Origin: Chryseobacterium sp. ON_d1
Lineage (GTDB): Bacteria; Bacteroidota; Bacteroidia; Flavobacteriales; Weeksellaceae
Assembly: GCF_006829085.1 (NCBI RefSeq)
Contig: NZ_BJTC01000001.1
Span: forward strand, 442,500-506,499
Length of the DNA: 64,000 nucleotides
Reading direction: 5' to 3'
Part shown: in pieces, positions 35,721 through 43,722 of the stretch
How positions within the stretch are numbered: position 1 is the first letter of the stretch
Layout: every line of letters starts with the position of its first letter
Notes under the pieces: generated by a model
What the model was told of the DNA's origin: nothing
Databases searched by the model: none
What the model saw: the letters and a program-made list of their open reading frames with translations, nothing else
Program-made: the position numbers and the translations under genes

Positions 35721-35749
35721 TCCAATTCAGTTTTAAAGCCTTATAAAGT

Positions 35750-35799
35750 GACAGTATATTATCTTTTCCGGCTGGGATTGATTGTATACTGTCTTTTTT
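35750..35799. terminator. Shared terminator between the T9SS gene and the convergent GNAT gene
   Basis: GACAGTATA / TATACTGTC arms with a 26-base loop, then TTTTTT. The same arms were used at 33592-33628. Confidence 0.6.
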
Positions 35800-35802
35800 A
35801 TT

Positions 35803-36420
35803 TTACAGGTTTGGGGTACGCTGCTTTTCTTTGATTAAAGTCTCTATTTTATGCTGTGCTGCATTCCATTCATTATCCAGAATACTGTAATAAGCTGCAT
35901 TTCTTGTAGTCCCATCACCCAGTACTTTGTCTTTGCGCAAAATACCCTCGAAAACGCCGCCAATTTTTTCAATAGCTTTTCTTGACCTGAAATTGTTGTC
36001 TTTTGTTTTCAATTGTACCCTGTTGGTTCTCAGTGTTTCAAAGCAGAATGTTAAAAGTAATAGTTTACATTCGAGATTAACGGATGTTCCCCAGAACTCT
36101 TTTGTGATCCATGTCCATCCGATTTCCAGTTTTTTATCTGCAGGATATATCTCAAAAAAACGTGTTGACCCTATCAGCTTCCGGGTTTCTTTATGGCGTA
36201 TTACAAAAGGATACTGGTTCCCGGACTCTCTTTCGGATAATGCCAGCTCATAGCTCTTGTAAAACAGTTTTTTATCTGAACAGTCTGTGGGAATCAGCTC
36301 CCATAGCTCTTTATCAGCAGCTGCAGCATATAATTCTTCAAAATGTTCTTTTTCAAGGGGAATTAATTCAACTGTTTTCCCTTCTAAAATCGTGGGATAA
36401 GGAATCCATTTCTCTCTCAT
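35803..36420 (-). CDS. RimJ/RimL-type GNAT N-acetyltransferase
   Basis: 205 residues. GNAT layout: VELIPLEKEHFEELYAAAAD at the start, KLEIGWTWI (strand 4), then a degenerate acetyl-CoA loop, and the RimJ-type finish NRVQLKTKDNNFRSRKAIEKIGG. The enzyme acetylates an amine with acetyl-CoA, but its target is not readable. The gene stands alone, convergent with the T9SS gene and divergent from an MFS pump. Confidence 0.88.
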   Translation of the reverse strand: MREKWIPYPTILEGKTVELIPLEKEHFEELYAAAADKELWELIPTDCSDKKLFYKSYELALSERESGNQYPFVIRHKETRKLIGSTRFFEIYPADKKLEIGWTWITKEFWGTSVNLECKLLLLTFCFETLRTNRVQLKTKDNNFRSRKAIEKIGGVFEGILRKDKVLGDGTTRNAAYYSILDNEWNAAQHKIETLIKEKQRTPNL

Positions 36421-36577
36421 GGTTCAATTTTTATGGACGAAATTAGTAAAAACTGAAGTTCTGTAGACCAAAAGTAAAGTAATATTTTACCATAACGACA
36501 GGTGATTTATTCTTTAGTGGTCAAAATGGAACGTAAAAATGACAAAAACGGATTATATTTTAACAGAGGTGTGTATT

Positions 36578-36585
36578 TAACTTTG
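36578..36585 (+). promoter_or_regulatory. -7 box of the first MFS gene
   Basis: A perfect TAACTTTG lies 25 bases before the ATG pair at 36611. No TTG is placed at the normal distance. Confidence 0.45.
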
Positions 36586-36610
36586 CAGCAAGGAATTTTA
36601 TCACCCTGTT

Positions 36611-37774
36611 ATGATGAACGAGAGAGACTCTTTTAATGCAAAAATGCCAACAGCCTGCTTCTTACTTTTTTTTGCCCATGGGCTTGTTTTTTCTTCCTGG
36701 GCGAGCAGAATTCCGATTATCAAAAATACACTTTCAATCAGTGAAGCAGAGCTCGGTACCCTTTTACTCCTGATGCCGATAGGGCAGCTTTCAACAATGG
36801 TTCTGGCAGGGAAGCTGATAAGCATCTATGGAAGCACCTGGGTGATTAAAAGATGCTTTTTACTATATTCCTTTTTTCTCCTATTAATTGGCTTAGCGCC
36901 TTCTTACTGGGCACTGGCGGTAGTTCTGTTTTTCTTTGGAGTTTCCGGAAACCTGTGTAATATAGCAATTAATACTCAGGCTATTGAAATTGAGTCTCTT
37001 ACAAAGAGAACGCTTTTATCGTCTTATCATGGCGCCTGGTGTTTTGCAGGACTTACAGGGGCAGTGGTAGGTTTATTATTGATTAATATCCATGTAGGTA
37101 CCTTTTACCATTTTGTGATTATTTTTATCCTTGTTATCATGCTTTGGTGGTACAGCAAAAGAAATCTGACCCATATTATTCATAAAGCAGAACCACAAAC
37201 CCGTTCGATTTTTAAATCTTTTAATCCTACATTGTTTGGATTGGGTATTATCGGTTTTCTGAGTATGGCCATTGAAGGGGCTATGTTCGACTGGAGTGGA
37301 GTTTATTTTCAAACTATAGTTAAAGTGCCTGAAAACCTTGTCATACTGGGATATACAAGTTTTATCTTAATGATGACTTTAGGTCGGTTTATCGGGAACA
37401 GAATCATTGAGAAATATGGAAAAAGGATTGTTCTGCAATGCTGTGGCTTACTGATGAGTGGAGGGCTTTTCTTAAGTGTGTTCTTTCCGGAACTATGGAT
37501 CTGCGTTATTGCTTTTATGATCATTGGTCTTGGAAGCTCTCTGAGTGTACCGTCAGTATACAGTACGGTAGGCAAGGTAAGTACGGTAGCGCCGAGTATA
37601 GCTTTATCGTTTGTGTCCAGCATTTCATTTTTAGGGTTTTTAATAGGACCGCCTCTTATCGGATATATTGCTGAGAGTTTTGACCTCAGGTATTCATATG
37701 CTCTTTTTGCCTGTTTTGGAATTTTGCTTGCGGTGATGGCCGGGCAGATGAAAGTATTCAGAAACAGTAATTGA
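36611..37774 (+). CDS. MFS transporter (12-helix)
   Basis: 387 residues with about 12 hydrophobic helices in two halves. The start (ACFLLFFAHGLVFSSWASRIP) and the conserved loop AGKLISIYG after helix 2 fit the major facilitator fold of YbjJ/FucP-like carriers, for which RIPxIK in the first helix is typical. It may carry sugars or export a compound; the substrate is unknown. ATG at 36611 is the first of two in-frame ATGs. It has no close partner gene on the same strand. Confidence 0.85.
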   Translation: MMNERDSFNAKMPTACFLLFFAHGLVFSSWASRIPIIKNTLSISEAELGTLLLLMPIGQLSTMVLAGKLISIYGSTWVIKRCFLLYSFFLLLIGLAPSYWALAVVLFFFGVSGNLCNIAINTQAIEIESLTKRTLLSSYHGAWCFAGLTGAVVGLLLINIHVGTFYHFVIIFILVIMLWWYSKRNLTHIIHKAEPQTRSIFKSFNPTLFGLGIIGFLSMAIEGAMFDWSGVYFQTIVKVPENLVILGYTSFILMMTLGRFIGNRIIEKYGKRIVLQCCGLLMSGGLFLSVFFPELWICVIAFMIIGLGSSLSVPSVYSTVGKVSTVAPSIALSFVSSISFLGFLIGPPLIGYIAESFDLRYSYALFACFGILLAVMAGQMKVFRNSN

Positions 37775-37821
37775 TGTTTTTGAGGAAATTTCACATCTTT
37801 CAGGTATTTTGTACTGATGAT

Positions 37822-37851
37822 TGGTACTGCATTTGCGGATATGCAGTACCA
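37822..37851. terminator. Perfect 11-bp stem between convergent genes
   Basis: TGGTACTGCAT / ATGCAGTACCA with an 8-base loop between the MFS gene and the NTF2-like gene. T-runs are weak, so it may protect RNA ends or stop both transcripts. Confidence 0.5.
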
Positions 37852-37869
37852 TTTAGTGGAATCTCCGGA

Positions 37870-38259
37870 TTATATCCATTTCTCTATAAGATGAAGCCAT
37901 AGGGCCTTTTCTGCATTAATCAGGAAAACAGCTGATGATTTTCTTTTGGTAATGGCTTCTCCTGTAACCTGAGTTTCTGTATACGTAGCAATCCCATGAT
38001 AATCAGTATGGTTTGTTTCAATATTTTCAACCTGAATGGTGCGTTCCGGAAACTTTCCAAATACGGCTGGAAGCCAATCCGAAAGCATAGATAATGTAAC
38101 GGCATCACCATTTCCACTGATCATTCTGAATTCCGGTGAGAATCCGGACAGCAGCGTCCTGTAAAGAGCTTCATGATTCTCTGTTTTGCCCTGGAACCAT
38201 TTCTCAATATTCTTATGGAATTCTATGATTTCCCGGATAATTTTTTCTGTATTCTTCAT
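37870..38259 (-). CDS. Small NTF2/SnoaL-like fold protein (DUF4440-like)
   Basis: 129 residues. The pattern of one long N-terminal helix (EIIEFHKNIEKWFQG) followed by strands (FSPEFRMISGNGDAVTL, TDYHGIATYTETQV) and a final strand with Trp fits the cone-shaped NTF2-like fold. Such proteins act as small isomerases or simply bind ligands. No catalytic residue can be named. It ends next to the terminator of the convergent MFS gene and lies 25 bases after the stop of the second MFS gene on the same strand. Confidence 0.65.
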   Translation of the reverse strand: MKNTEKIIREIIEFHKNIEKWFQGKTENHEALYRTLLSGFSPEFRMISGNGDAVTLSMLSDWLPAVFGKFPERTIQVENIETNHTDYHGIATYTETQVTGEAITKRKSSAVFLINAEKALWLHLIEKWI

Positions 38260-38284
38260 GTTTAAATGTATTGTATTTTTCGAA

Positions 38285-39673
38285 TTAATCTTTATGTTGA
38301 ACCAAAATTTTTCTTAATCTATTTCCTGCCCATATTCCAATGCACTGAAAAGCGCCAATCGTTCCTATGGCGACAGTAAATGCTTCTGTGAAGCCCATAA
38401 CTTTTATCAGATTAAAAAATAAAGTGCCAATAACGGCCCCTCCTGTAACGCTTCCAATCTGGATTCCTATGCTCACCAGTCCTGAAGCCTGTCCGGCTTT
38501 ATCCCTGGAAACCAAAGAGATGGCTGTCCGCATCATGACTGGCATCACCGTACCATGACCCAATCCGGCCATGAAAAGGGTAGTATGGGTGATAAAAGAT
38601 GGCTTTTGCTGAAAATAAAAAGCTACTGCACTCCCTACAAAACCTATTATCAATAATCCCAATCCTCCATTGATCATTTTTACAGAGGCCATTTTTATCC
38701 GGGAACTTACTAAAGGGGCCAGGAAAAAAGCCAACCCATAGGGAACTATAGCGAGCCCTGTCTGCATTGAGTTTTGATGAAGAAATTGCTGAAGATAGTA
38801 AGGGTAGCATATAAATAAACCCGCAGTGAAATTGTAAAAGAAAATAATCAGAAGGCTTAATGCAAAAGGTTTCTGCTGTAACAGTGCCGGATCTATCAGT
38901 ACCGGATGATTTTTTTGAAGTTTTTTTCTTTCATATTTTATAAATAGAATTAAGAGCATGATCCCGGAAAGAAGGATCCCAAAAACCCACCAGGCCCATT
39001 CATATTTCTGTCCGAAAATAAGAGGGCAGATGAACATAAGCAAAGCCAGGATTAATAGTAAAGCGCCAATAAAATCAATCCCCGTTTGTTTGTTTTTGTT
39101 ACTGTTATCCATTGTAAAATGTATACCAATAATACAGATAACCGTGATTGGTACATTCACAAGAAACACCATTTCCCATGAAAAATGTCCCCAATGCATG
39201 CTTAAAAGCGCTCCGCCCAGTAATTGCCCGATAACAGAAGCAAGTCCGAATACTGAACTGAAAAGACTTACAGCCTTAGGCTGCTCCTGACTGCTGAAAA
39301 GGTCTTTTATAGAAGCCAACACCTGTGGGGCAAGCAGTGAAGCCCCAATACCCTGAAACATTCTGGAAGCAACCAGCCATGTAATATCAGGGGAGAATGC
39401 GCAGGCGAGAGATGAACCCAAAAAAGTGTACAATCCCCATACAAATACCTTTTTGCGGCTGTAAATATCACCCAGCCGTCCTCCGCAAACCACAAATGCT
39501 GCATAGGTAAGGCCATAAATGGCAATAACCATCTGGAGCTCATGATCACTGGCGCTGAATGCTTTTTTTATAGAGGGCAGAGCCATATTGACAATAAAAT
39601 AATCCAGTGGCGAAAGAAAGGCTCCTATGATGAGGAAGTTGAGTGCCTGCCAACGTTTCGGATATATATTCAT
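38285..39673 (-). CDS. DHA2-type (14-helix) MFS drug exporter
   Basis: 462 residues from ATG 39671-39673; the frame could start at TTG 39688, but this is the end of a -7 box. The helix count is near 14 and motif A reads GGRLGDIYSRKKVFVWG, with the segment PSIKKAFSASDHELQMVIA typical of EmrB/QacA-like exporters. They export lipophilic or cationic drugs with protons. The AraC gene 39746-40594 is divergent and only 72 bases away, so it probably regulates this pump. The NTF2-like gene follows 25 bases later. Confidence 0.88.
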   Translation of the reverse strand: MNIYPKRWQALNFLIIGAFLSPLDYFIVNMALPSIKKAFSASDHELQMVIAIYGLTYAAFVVCGGRLGDIYSRKKVFVWGLYTFLGSSLACAFSPDITWLVASRMFQGIGASLLAPQVLASIKDLFSSQEQPKAVSLFSSVFGLASVIGQLLGGALLSMHWGHFSWEMVFLVNVPITVICIIGIHFTMDNSNKNKQTGIDFIGALLLILALLMFICPLIFGQKYEWAWWVFGILLSGIMLLILFIKYERKKLQKNHPVLIDPALLQQKPFALSLLIIFFYNFTAGLFICYPYYLQQFLHQNSMQTGLAIVPYGLAFFLAPLVSSRIKMASVKMINGGLGLLIIGFVGSAVAFYFQQKPSFITHTTLFMAGLGHGTVMPVMMRTAISLVSRDKAGQASGLVSIGIQIGSVTGGAVIGTLFFNLIKVMGFTEAFTVAIGTIGAFQCIGIWAGNRLRKILVQHKD

Positions 39674-39685
39674 AATTTTTTTATA

Positions 39686-39726
39686 CAAAAATACCCGCTA
39701 AATATTCTGCTAAAATTGTACTTTTG
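39686..39726. promoter_or_regulatory. Back-to-back promoters between the MFS exporter and AraC genes
   Basis: Minus strand box TATTTTTG (39686-39693) for the pump; plus strand box TACTTTTG (39719-39726) for the AraC gene. The 25 bases between them would hold any shared operator. Confidence 0.5.
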
Positions 39727-39745
39727 GAGGAAAATATAGTGTAAT

Positions 39746-40594
39746 ATGAAAGGACTTCCGCTTGAAGAAATTGACGTAAAAGACGTAGAATTAAAAGATG
39801 AAGAGATCATGTTGAAAACAAAAACTTTTCTTTCGTTTGTTTATGTTGTCAGAGGGAAGGGTGCACTTAGGTATGATGACCGCAGTATTACTTTCTCTCA
39901 GGGTAAGCTTTTCATTATCCCGCAACAGGAAGTATATTGTTTTCAAAGTGAAGGATCCCGCCTGATTAGTATTCAGTGTCCGGTTGAGTTTATTGACAGA
40001 ATCCGGTTGGAGGCAGACCGTATTGAAAGCTGTGAAAATTTGTATAAACTGCAATACATCAGCCATAATTATCATGCAAGGGCTGGCTGTGTTTTCAGGA
40101 ATAAGAATGATGAACAGTTTGCGGAAACCCTTATTCTGCAGATTGCCAATGAGTTTAAAAACAAAGCCGAGGACTATCTTGTCATCCGCAATTGTATGTC
40201 GATCCTTCTGAATCTTATTGCCAGAAATATCCTTCAGAGTGAAACCTCAGACCTTCAGGAAAACCGGAAAGCATTTTCTATCATGAAAATCATCACTTAT
40301 ATTCAGCAGCATATAAAAGACCGTGAGAAGACCGGAATCCAGGTTATTGCTGATCATTTTGGAATTTCCGGGAACTATTTCGGGGAATATTTTAAACAGC
40401 AGACCGGAATTTCCTATCAGGATTATCTGCTGGACTATAGAATGAAGCTGGTAGAGACCTATTTGAAATACAGCAGTGTACGATTAAGTGAAATTGCCTA
40501 TGAACTCCAGTTCAGTGATGAAAGCCATCTTTCCAAACTTTTTAAAAAACATAAGGGAGTAACTCCCGGAAATTACAGGAAAAATTTCAAATAA
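39746..40594 (+). CDS. AraC-family regulator (cupin-type sensor), probable regulator of the divergent MFS pump
   Basis: 282 residues. Residues about 25-90 look like an AraC cupin sensor (YVVRGKGALRYDDRSITFSQ, FIIPQQEVYCFQS). Residues about 185-280 hold the two helix-turn-helix units (GIQVIADHFGISGNYFGEYF, VRLSEIAYELQFSDESHLSK, ending VTPGNYRKNFK). Divergent placement beside a DHA2 exporter suggests a substrate-responsive activator of that pump. The ligand is unknown. Confidence 0.87.
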   Translation: MKGLPLEEIDVKDVELKDEEIMLKTKTFLSFVYVVRGKGALRYDDRSITFSQGKLFIIPQQEVYCFQSEGSRLISIQCPVEFIDRIRLEADRIESCENLYKLQYISHNYHARAGCVFRNKNDEQFAETLILQIANEFKNKAEDYLVIRNCMSILLNLIARNILQSETSDLQENRKAFSIMKIITYIQQHIKDREKTGIQVIADHFGISGNYFGEYFKQQTGISYQDYLLDYRMKLVETYLKYSSVRLSEIAYELQFSDESHLSKLFKKHKGVTPGNYRKNFK

Positions 40595-40645
40595 CTAAGC
40601 TCTTTGAAAAGGATTTTCCCTGATATTTATGTTCAAATTAAAAAT

Positions 40646-40679
40646 AATATAAAGTCAACTATATAGTTGACTTTATATT
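40646..40679. promoter_or_regulatory. 34-bp perfect palindrome overlapping the MarR promoter
   Basis: The centre is CAACTATATAGTTG and each outer arm reads AGTTGACTTTATATT away from the centre. Every base from 40646 to 40679 has its complement on the other side. It contains TTGAC (40668-40672) and ends 29 bases before the MarR ATG. MarR proteins bind such 2-fold sites, so I read it as an autoregulatory operator. Confidence 0.75.
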
Positions 40680-40708
40680 TTGTATATTTACAGCAAAATA
40701 GATTTCAA

Positions 40709-41203
40709 ATGGATTTTGATTTTATTAAAGAATTAGGGTATAAGGCGCTGGATAGCAGACTTAAAAGAATCAGTGACCGAATGTCTCATGATGTCAGAAA
40801 ATTTTATAAAGAATTCGGAATTGATGTTGAACCCAATTGGTATCTGGTTTTTATGTTGCTGCAAAAAAAAGGTGAAATTTCTATTACCGATATTGCTGAG
40901 CCGTTGGGATATTCACATCCGTCTGTCGTGGTTATTGTTAAGAAAATGACCGAAAAGGGATATCTCGTCATCAAAAAAGACAGTATAGATAAAAGGAAAC
41001 AGATCATTTCGTTATCTCCTAAGGCAATAGAAATGCTGCCTGAACTGGAGAAGATATGGGACAGCTGCGAAAAAGCAATATTGAAACTATTGTCAGATGA
41101 CCTGTCGGTTTTCAATTATCTGGATCGTATTGATCAGGAACTTAAAAGTGAATCTTTCCATCATCGTTTCAAACAGGAATATTTAAAATCAAACCCATTA
41201 TGA
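40709..41203 (+). CDS. MarR-family transcriptional regulator
   Basis: 164 residues from ATG 40709; the frame can start at TTG 40667, but that lies inside the palindrome. The winged-helix core reads ISITDIAEPLGYSHPSVVVI with the wing LVIKKDSIDKRKQIISLSP, typical of the MarR family. Dimer helices are at both ends. Its stop overlaps the start of the next gene by 4 bases (ATGA), so both are made together. It probably represses itself through the palindrome and responds to a small phenolic or similar ligand, as the family generally does. Confidence 0.9.
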   Translation: MDFDFIKELGYKALDSRLKRISDRMSHDVRKFYKEFGIDVEPNWYLVFMLLQKKGEISITDIAEPLGYSHPSVVVIVKKMTEKGYLVIKKDSIDKRKQIISLSPKAIEMLPELEKIWDSCEKAILKLLSDDLSVFNYLDRIDQELKSESFHHRFKQEYLKSNPL

Positions 41204-41964
41204 GAATATTACTTTTTATCACTGTATTTCTTTTTTCCCATCTTATGGTCTCTGCAACGGAAACAAAAGTTATGATAAGGGCTAAAGCAAGAGATGCCAA
41301 ATTTATCGGAACCTCATTGGGAGGAGCGCATATTATTATAAGGAACAAGCTGAACCAGCGAATCCTGGCAGAAGGAAAGACAACAGGCAGCACAGGGAAC
41401 ACAGATCTGATTATGAAGACTCCTAAAGTCAGAGGAAATTCCATTGCAGATGAGCAGACAGGTGGGTTTATAGCCGCAGTAGATATTGATGAGCCTACTT
41501 TTGTCAATATAGAGGTTATTTCTCCTCTAAACAGCAAACAGGCGCAAGCAGTTGTAAGTACAGAGCTGTGGCTGATTCCAGGGAAACATATTTTGGGAGA
41601 AGGAATTATTCTTGAAATTCCGGGGTATATTATTGATATTCTGAAACCCAGAACCCATCAATATATTGCTTTGAACAGTATTAAAGACAAACCTTTTCTG
41701 TTTCAGGCCAATATTGTGATGATGTGTGGCTGTGTCATAGAAAAAGGAGGAGTATGGAATTCGGATGACATTGAAGTGAAAGGCATTCTCAAAAAAGACG
41801 GGAAATTTATAAAGAATATAGACCTGTCACTGGTTTCAACCAACCTGTTTGAAGGAAGCTACGTCATCAGCTCTCCAGGCAACTATGAACTGGTATTGTA
41901 TGCTTACCATGAGAAAACGGGAAACACCGGAGTAGATAAAGTAAACTATGTGGTTTTTGAATAG
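41200..41964 (+). CDS. Exported protein of unknown function, coupled to the MarR gene
   Basis: 254 residues with a clear Sec signal peptide (LLFITVFLFSHLMVSA). The mature part is beta-rich: repeated short strands with Gly/Asn turns (IIIRNKLNQRILAEG, FIAAVDIDEPTFVNIEV, EGSYVISSPGNYELVLYAY), like an immunoglobulin-type or carboxypeptidase-regulatory fold. A compact motif MMCGCVIEKGGVWNSDDIEV holds two Cys separated by Gly and might bind a metal or form a disulfide. I do not recognise the family. The 4-base overlap with the MarR gene implies joint control. Confidence 0.75.
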   Translation: MRILLFITVFLFSHLMVSATETKVMIRAKARDAKFIGTSLGGAHIIIRNKLNQRILAEGKTTGSTGNTDLIMKTPKVRGNSIADEQTGGFIAAVDIDEPTFVNIEVISPLNSKQAQAVVSTELWLIPGKHILGEGIILEIPGYIIDILKPRTHQYIALNSIKDKPFLFQANIVMMCGCVIEKGGVWNSDDIEVKGILKKDGKFIKNIDLSLVSTNLFEGSYVISSPGNYELVLYAYHEKTGNTGVDKVNYVVFE

Positions 41965-41990
41965 CCCAACTACAATTCACCAGAATTAGA

Positions 41991-42020
41991 AGAGATCCTG
42001 AAGGGTCTCTTTTATGTTTT
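41991..42020. terminator. Terminator between the exported protein and the convergent small gene
   Basis: AGAGATCC / GGGTCTCT stem, loop TGAA, TTTATGTTTT tail on the plus strand. Confidence 0.7.
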
Positions 42021-42038
42021 AAACCTTCAGGAAACAAA

Positions 42039-42281
42039 TTATAAAACCTGAAGTTCTTTGAAAACCTCTATAATAGCTTCAATAAGCCCTTTTTCTACTG
42101 TATGTTCTGAAGCAGCATCAGGTAAGAAAGCTCTTAAATCACCGTGATCATCACGCTCTATGATAACTTCAGTTCCATTTACATCCACATAAAGTTTATA
42201 CCCATAAGAGTAGGTGGCCAGTCGTCCATTGAAAAAAAGCTCCTGACCTTTGTATGTTACCGGCACTTCAAATTCTTCCAT
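42039..42281 (-). CDS. Small conserved cytosolic protein, function unknown
   Basis: 80 residues with strands EVPVTYKGQELFFNGRLATY, YKLYVDVNGTEVIIERDD and a C-terminal helix VEKGLIEAIIEVFKEL. No signal peptide or catalytic motif. It looks like a compact beta-alpha domain. A near-consensus box (GACCTTTG read on the minus strand, 42314-42321) lies 32 bases upstream. Confidence 0.65.
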   Translation of the reverse strand: MEEFEVPVTYKGQELFFNGRLATYSYGYKLYVDVNGTEVIIERDDHGDLRAFLPDAASEHTVEKGLIEAIIEVFKELQVL

Positions 42282-42441
42282 TGCAATGAGTTTCTTTTCG
42301 TTTAAAATCGGGGCAAAGGTCGGAAATTTTTAATAATAAAGCTGAATGTAGAAATAGATTAAATTAAAATATGTGGTTTTCCCCATGGCTGCATTGATAT
42401 ATTTTTATTATACTTGCCCTTATAAGCATTATGATTTTGAT

Positions 42442-42513
42442 ATGGAAAATCTTAATGAACATTCACTCAATAATTTGAAGATGATTGACAATAAACTAAA
42501 ACCTGGAATCTGA
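42442..42513 (+). CDS. Possible 23-residue peptide
   Basis: ATG 42442 to TGA 42513 encodes MENLNEHSLNNLKMIDNKL and four more residues. The Asn/Lys/Leu-rich start resembles small-peptide leaders in this group, but it lacks a Gly-Gly site or any partner export gene, so it may be chance. It ends 10 bases before the next gene. Confidence 0.2.
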   Translation: MENLNEHSLNNLKMIDNKLKPGI

Positions 42514-42523
42514 AATTTAAAAG

Positions 42524-42808
42524 ATGAGAAAAAAGGCCGGATTATGGATCCTGTTACTTGTATTATTTGCTTTAGGAGTTGATTATTTCTTTCAAAAAGA
42601 AACAGCTTCTGTTTACAGCAAATCTGCCGGTACAGCTTCTGCAGATCAAAACCAGGGAGAATTTGTTCCCAAGCAAAACACCGATTATATTTCTGTTACA
42701 GAATATTCAGAATTCGCGTTTAATATCCGGAATATTGTAATCTTTATTATTGTTTTGTTTCTTATCTCTTTCATCATAAGGAAATTACATTCCGCAGGAA
42801 AGCAATAG
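42524..42808 (+). CDS. Small membrane protein with two TM helices, function unknown
   Basis: 94 residues. A first helix (about 7-21, LWILLLVLFALGVDYFF) is followed by a polar loop, and a second helix (about 70-87, NIVIFIIVLFLISFII) by a basic tail. The loop is probably outside. No family is recognised. It precedes the next plus-strand gene by about 47 bases. Confidence 0.6.
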   Translation: MRKKAGLWILLLVLFALGVDYFFQKETASVYSKSAGTASADQNQGEFVPKQNTDYISVTEYSEFAFNIRNIVIFIIVLFLISFIIRKLHSAGKQ

Positions 42809-42855
42809 CCTTCTCTGCTATCCGGTTCAATGGTATATCTCAATACGGCTTAGAA

Positions 42856-43566
42856 ATAAAAAAACGATTCACTATAATTTTACTTCTGTTAAGTATTTTC
42901 AGTTTGAATGGTCAGAATAAAAAACTCAAAAAAACTACGTCTATGATATCAACAAAAGATTTCAGTGCGCTGCCTGATAGAAAAAAGCTGCAAAGCATTT
43001 GTAAAGCGATATCCGTTTTGGATGCTATTCTTTGTCAGGAATGGGAATACCGTTATTATTCTTACAATAACAAATGGGCGGATCATGAAGAGGTTTTTGA
43101 GATGAGGGATGGCTCTGGTGATCAAATGCTTATTTTATTCCTGCGGGACGGATGTGTAATCAATGGTTTTGCACATGAATATAAACAGCCTGATAAAAAA
43201 GCGCTTACCCAAAAAATGCCTTCTGTTTTTGACGAATTTATATTGGGGGAACCTGTAAAGTCAATCGGGACAACATTCTGTTTGTGGACAACTGAGAATG
43301 AAGGCTGGAAGACAGGAGATATCGGAAACAACAAGGACCGTTCTGAAGAAATGTTAAATATTTTTGATGGAAATCCGCAGACCTATATCGATTGGGCAGC
43401 AGAATATTTTGAAAACGATGGAATACAGGCAGAAGCTTTAATGAAGATCTATAGTGGCCAAACTTTAACAAAAGAGATGGTATTAACTATTGTTGACAAT
43501 GTTGAAGATTGGGAACAGCTTAAGGATGATCTTAATAAAATTGGCTATCCTTATTATTTTGAATAG
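42856..43566 (+). CDS. Exported protein of unknown function with apparent ATA start
   Basis: From TTG 42904 or ATG 42943 the protein would lack a signal peptide. Continuing upstream in the same frame gives KKRFTIILLLLSIFSLNGQ, a textbook signal peptide for this group, and the codon just before KK is ATA (42856-42858) where ATG is expected. So either ATA is used as a start, or the start was lost by a G-to-A change (42858) and translation now begins weakly at TTG 42904. The mature part (about 215 residues, EWEYRYYSYNNKW, FILGEPVKSIGTTFCLW) has no known motif. The internal cluster of Trp and acidic residues suggests a soluble domain. Confidence 0.6.
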   Translation: MKKRFTIILLLLSIFSLNGQNKKLKKTTSMISTKDFSALPDRKKLQSICKAISVLDAILCQEWEYRYYSYNNKWADHEEVFEMRDGSGDQMLILFLRDGCVINGFAHEYKQPDKKALTQKMPSVFDEFILGEPVKSIGTTFCLWTTENEGWKTGDIGNNKDRSEEMLNIFDGNPQTYIDWAAEYFENDGIQAEALMKIYSGQTLTKEMVLTIVDNVEDWEQLKDDLNKIGYPYYFE

Positions 43567-43687
43567 ATAATGATAAAATTAAAACCATGAACGCGAAAGG
43601 TTTTCGAACCTGTTTCCAAGGTTGTCTGCTATTTTATTCAGAACAGCTAAAATTCAACGGCAAAGCTATCATATTCTGAAATTTGTT

Positions 43688-43719
43688 TTGGAGTAAGTAA
43701 GATAAACAAGCTACCTTTG
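43688..43719 (+). promoter_or_regulatory. Promoter for the photolyase gene
   Basis: TTG (43688-43690), 21-base spacer, perfect TACCTTTG (43712-43719). The ATG is at 43723, only 3 bases after the box, so the message should be leaderless or nearly so. Confidence 0.6.
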
Positions 43720-43722
43720 AAT

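Noticed and set aside
36662..36702. Hydrophobic plus-strand segment considered as a separate small membrane gene
   Set aside because: It is simply the first helix of the MFS transporter.
42431..42478. Alternative small frame MILIWKILMNIHSII
   Set aside because: Short and hydrophobic by composition; no support over the overlapping 23-residue frame, itself doubtful.
43596..43622. GGTTTTCGAACC as T-loop of a tRNA
   Set aside because: No acceptor or anticodon stem could be built around it, and no CCA-adjacent pairing.
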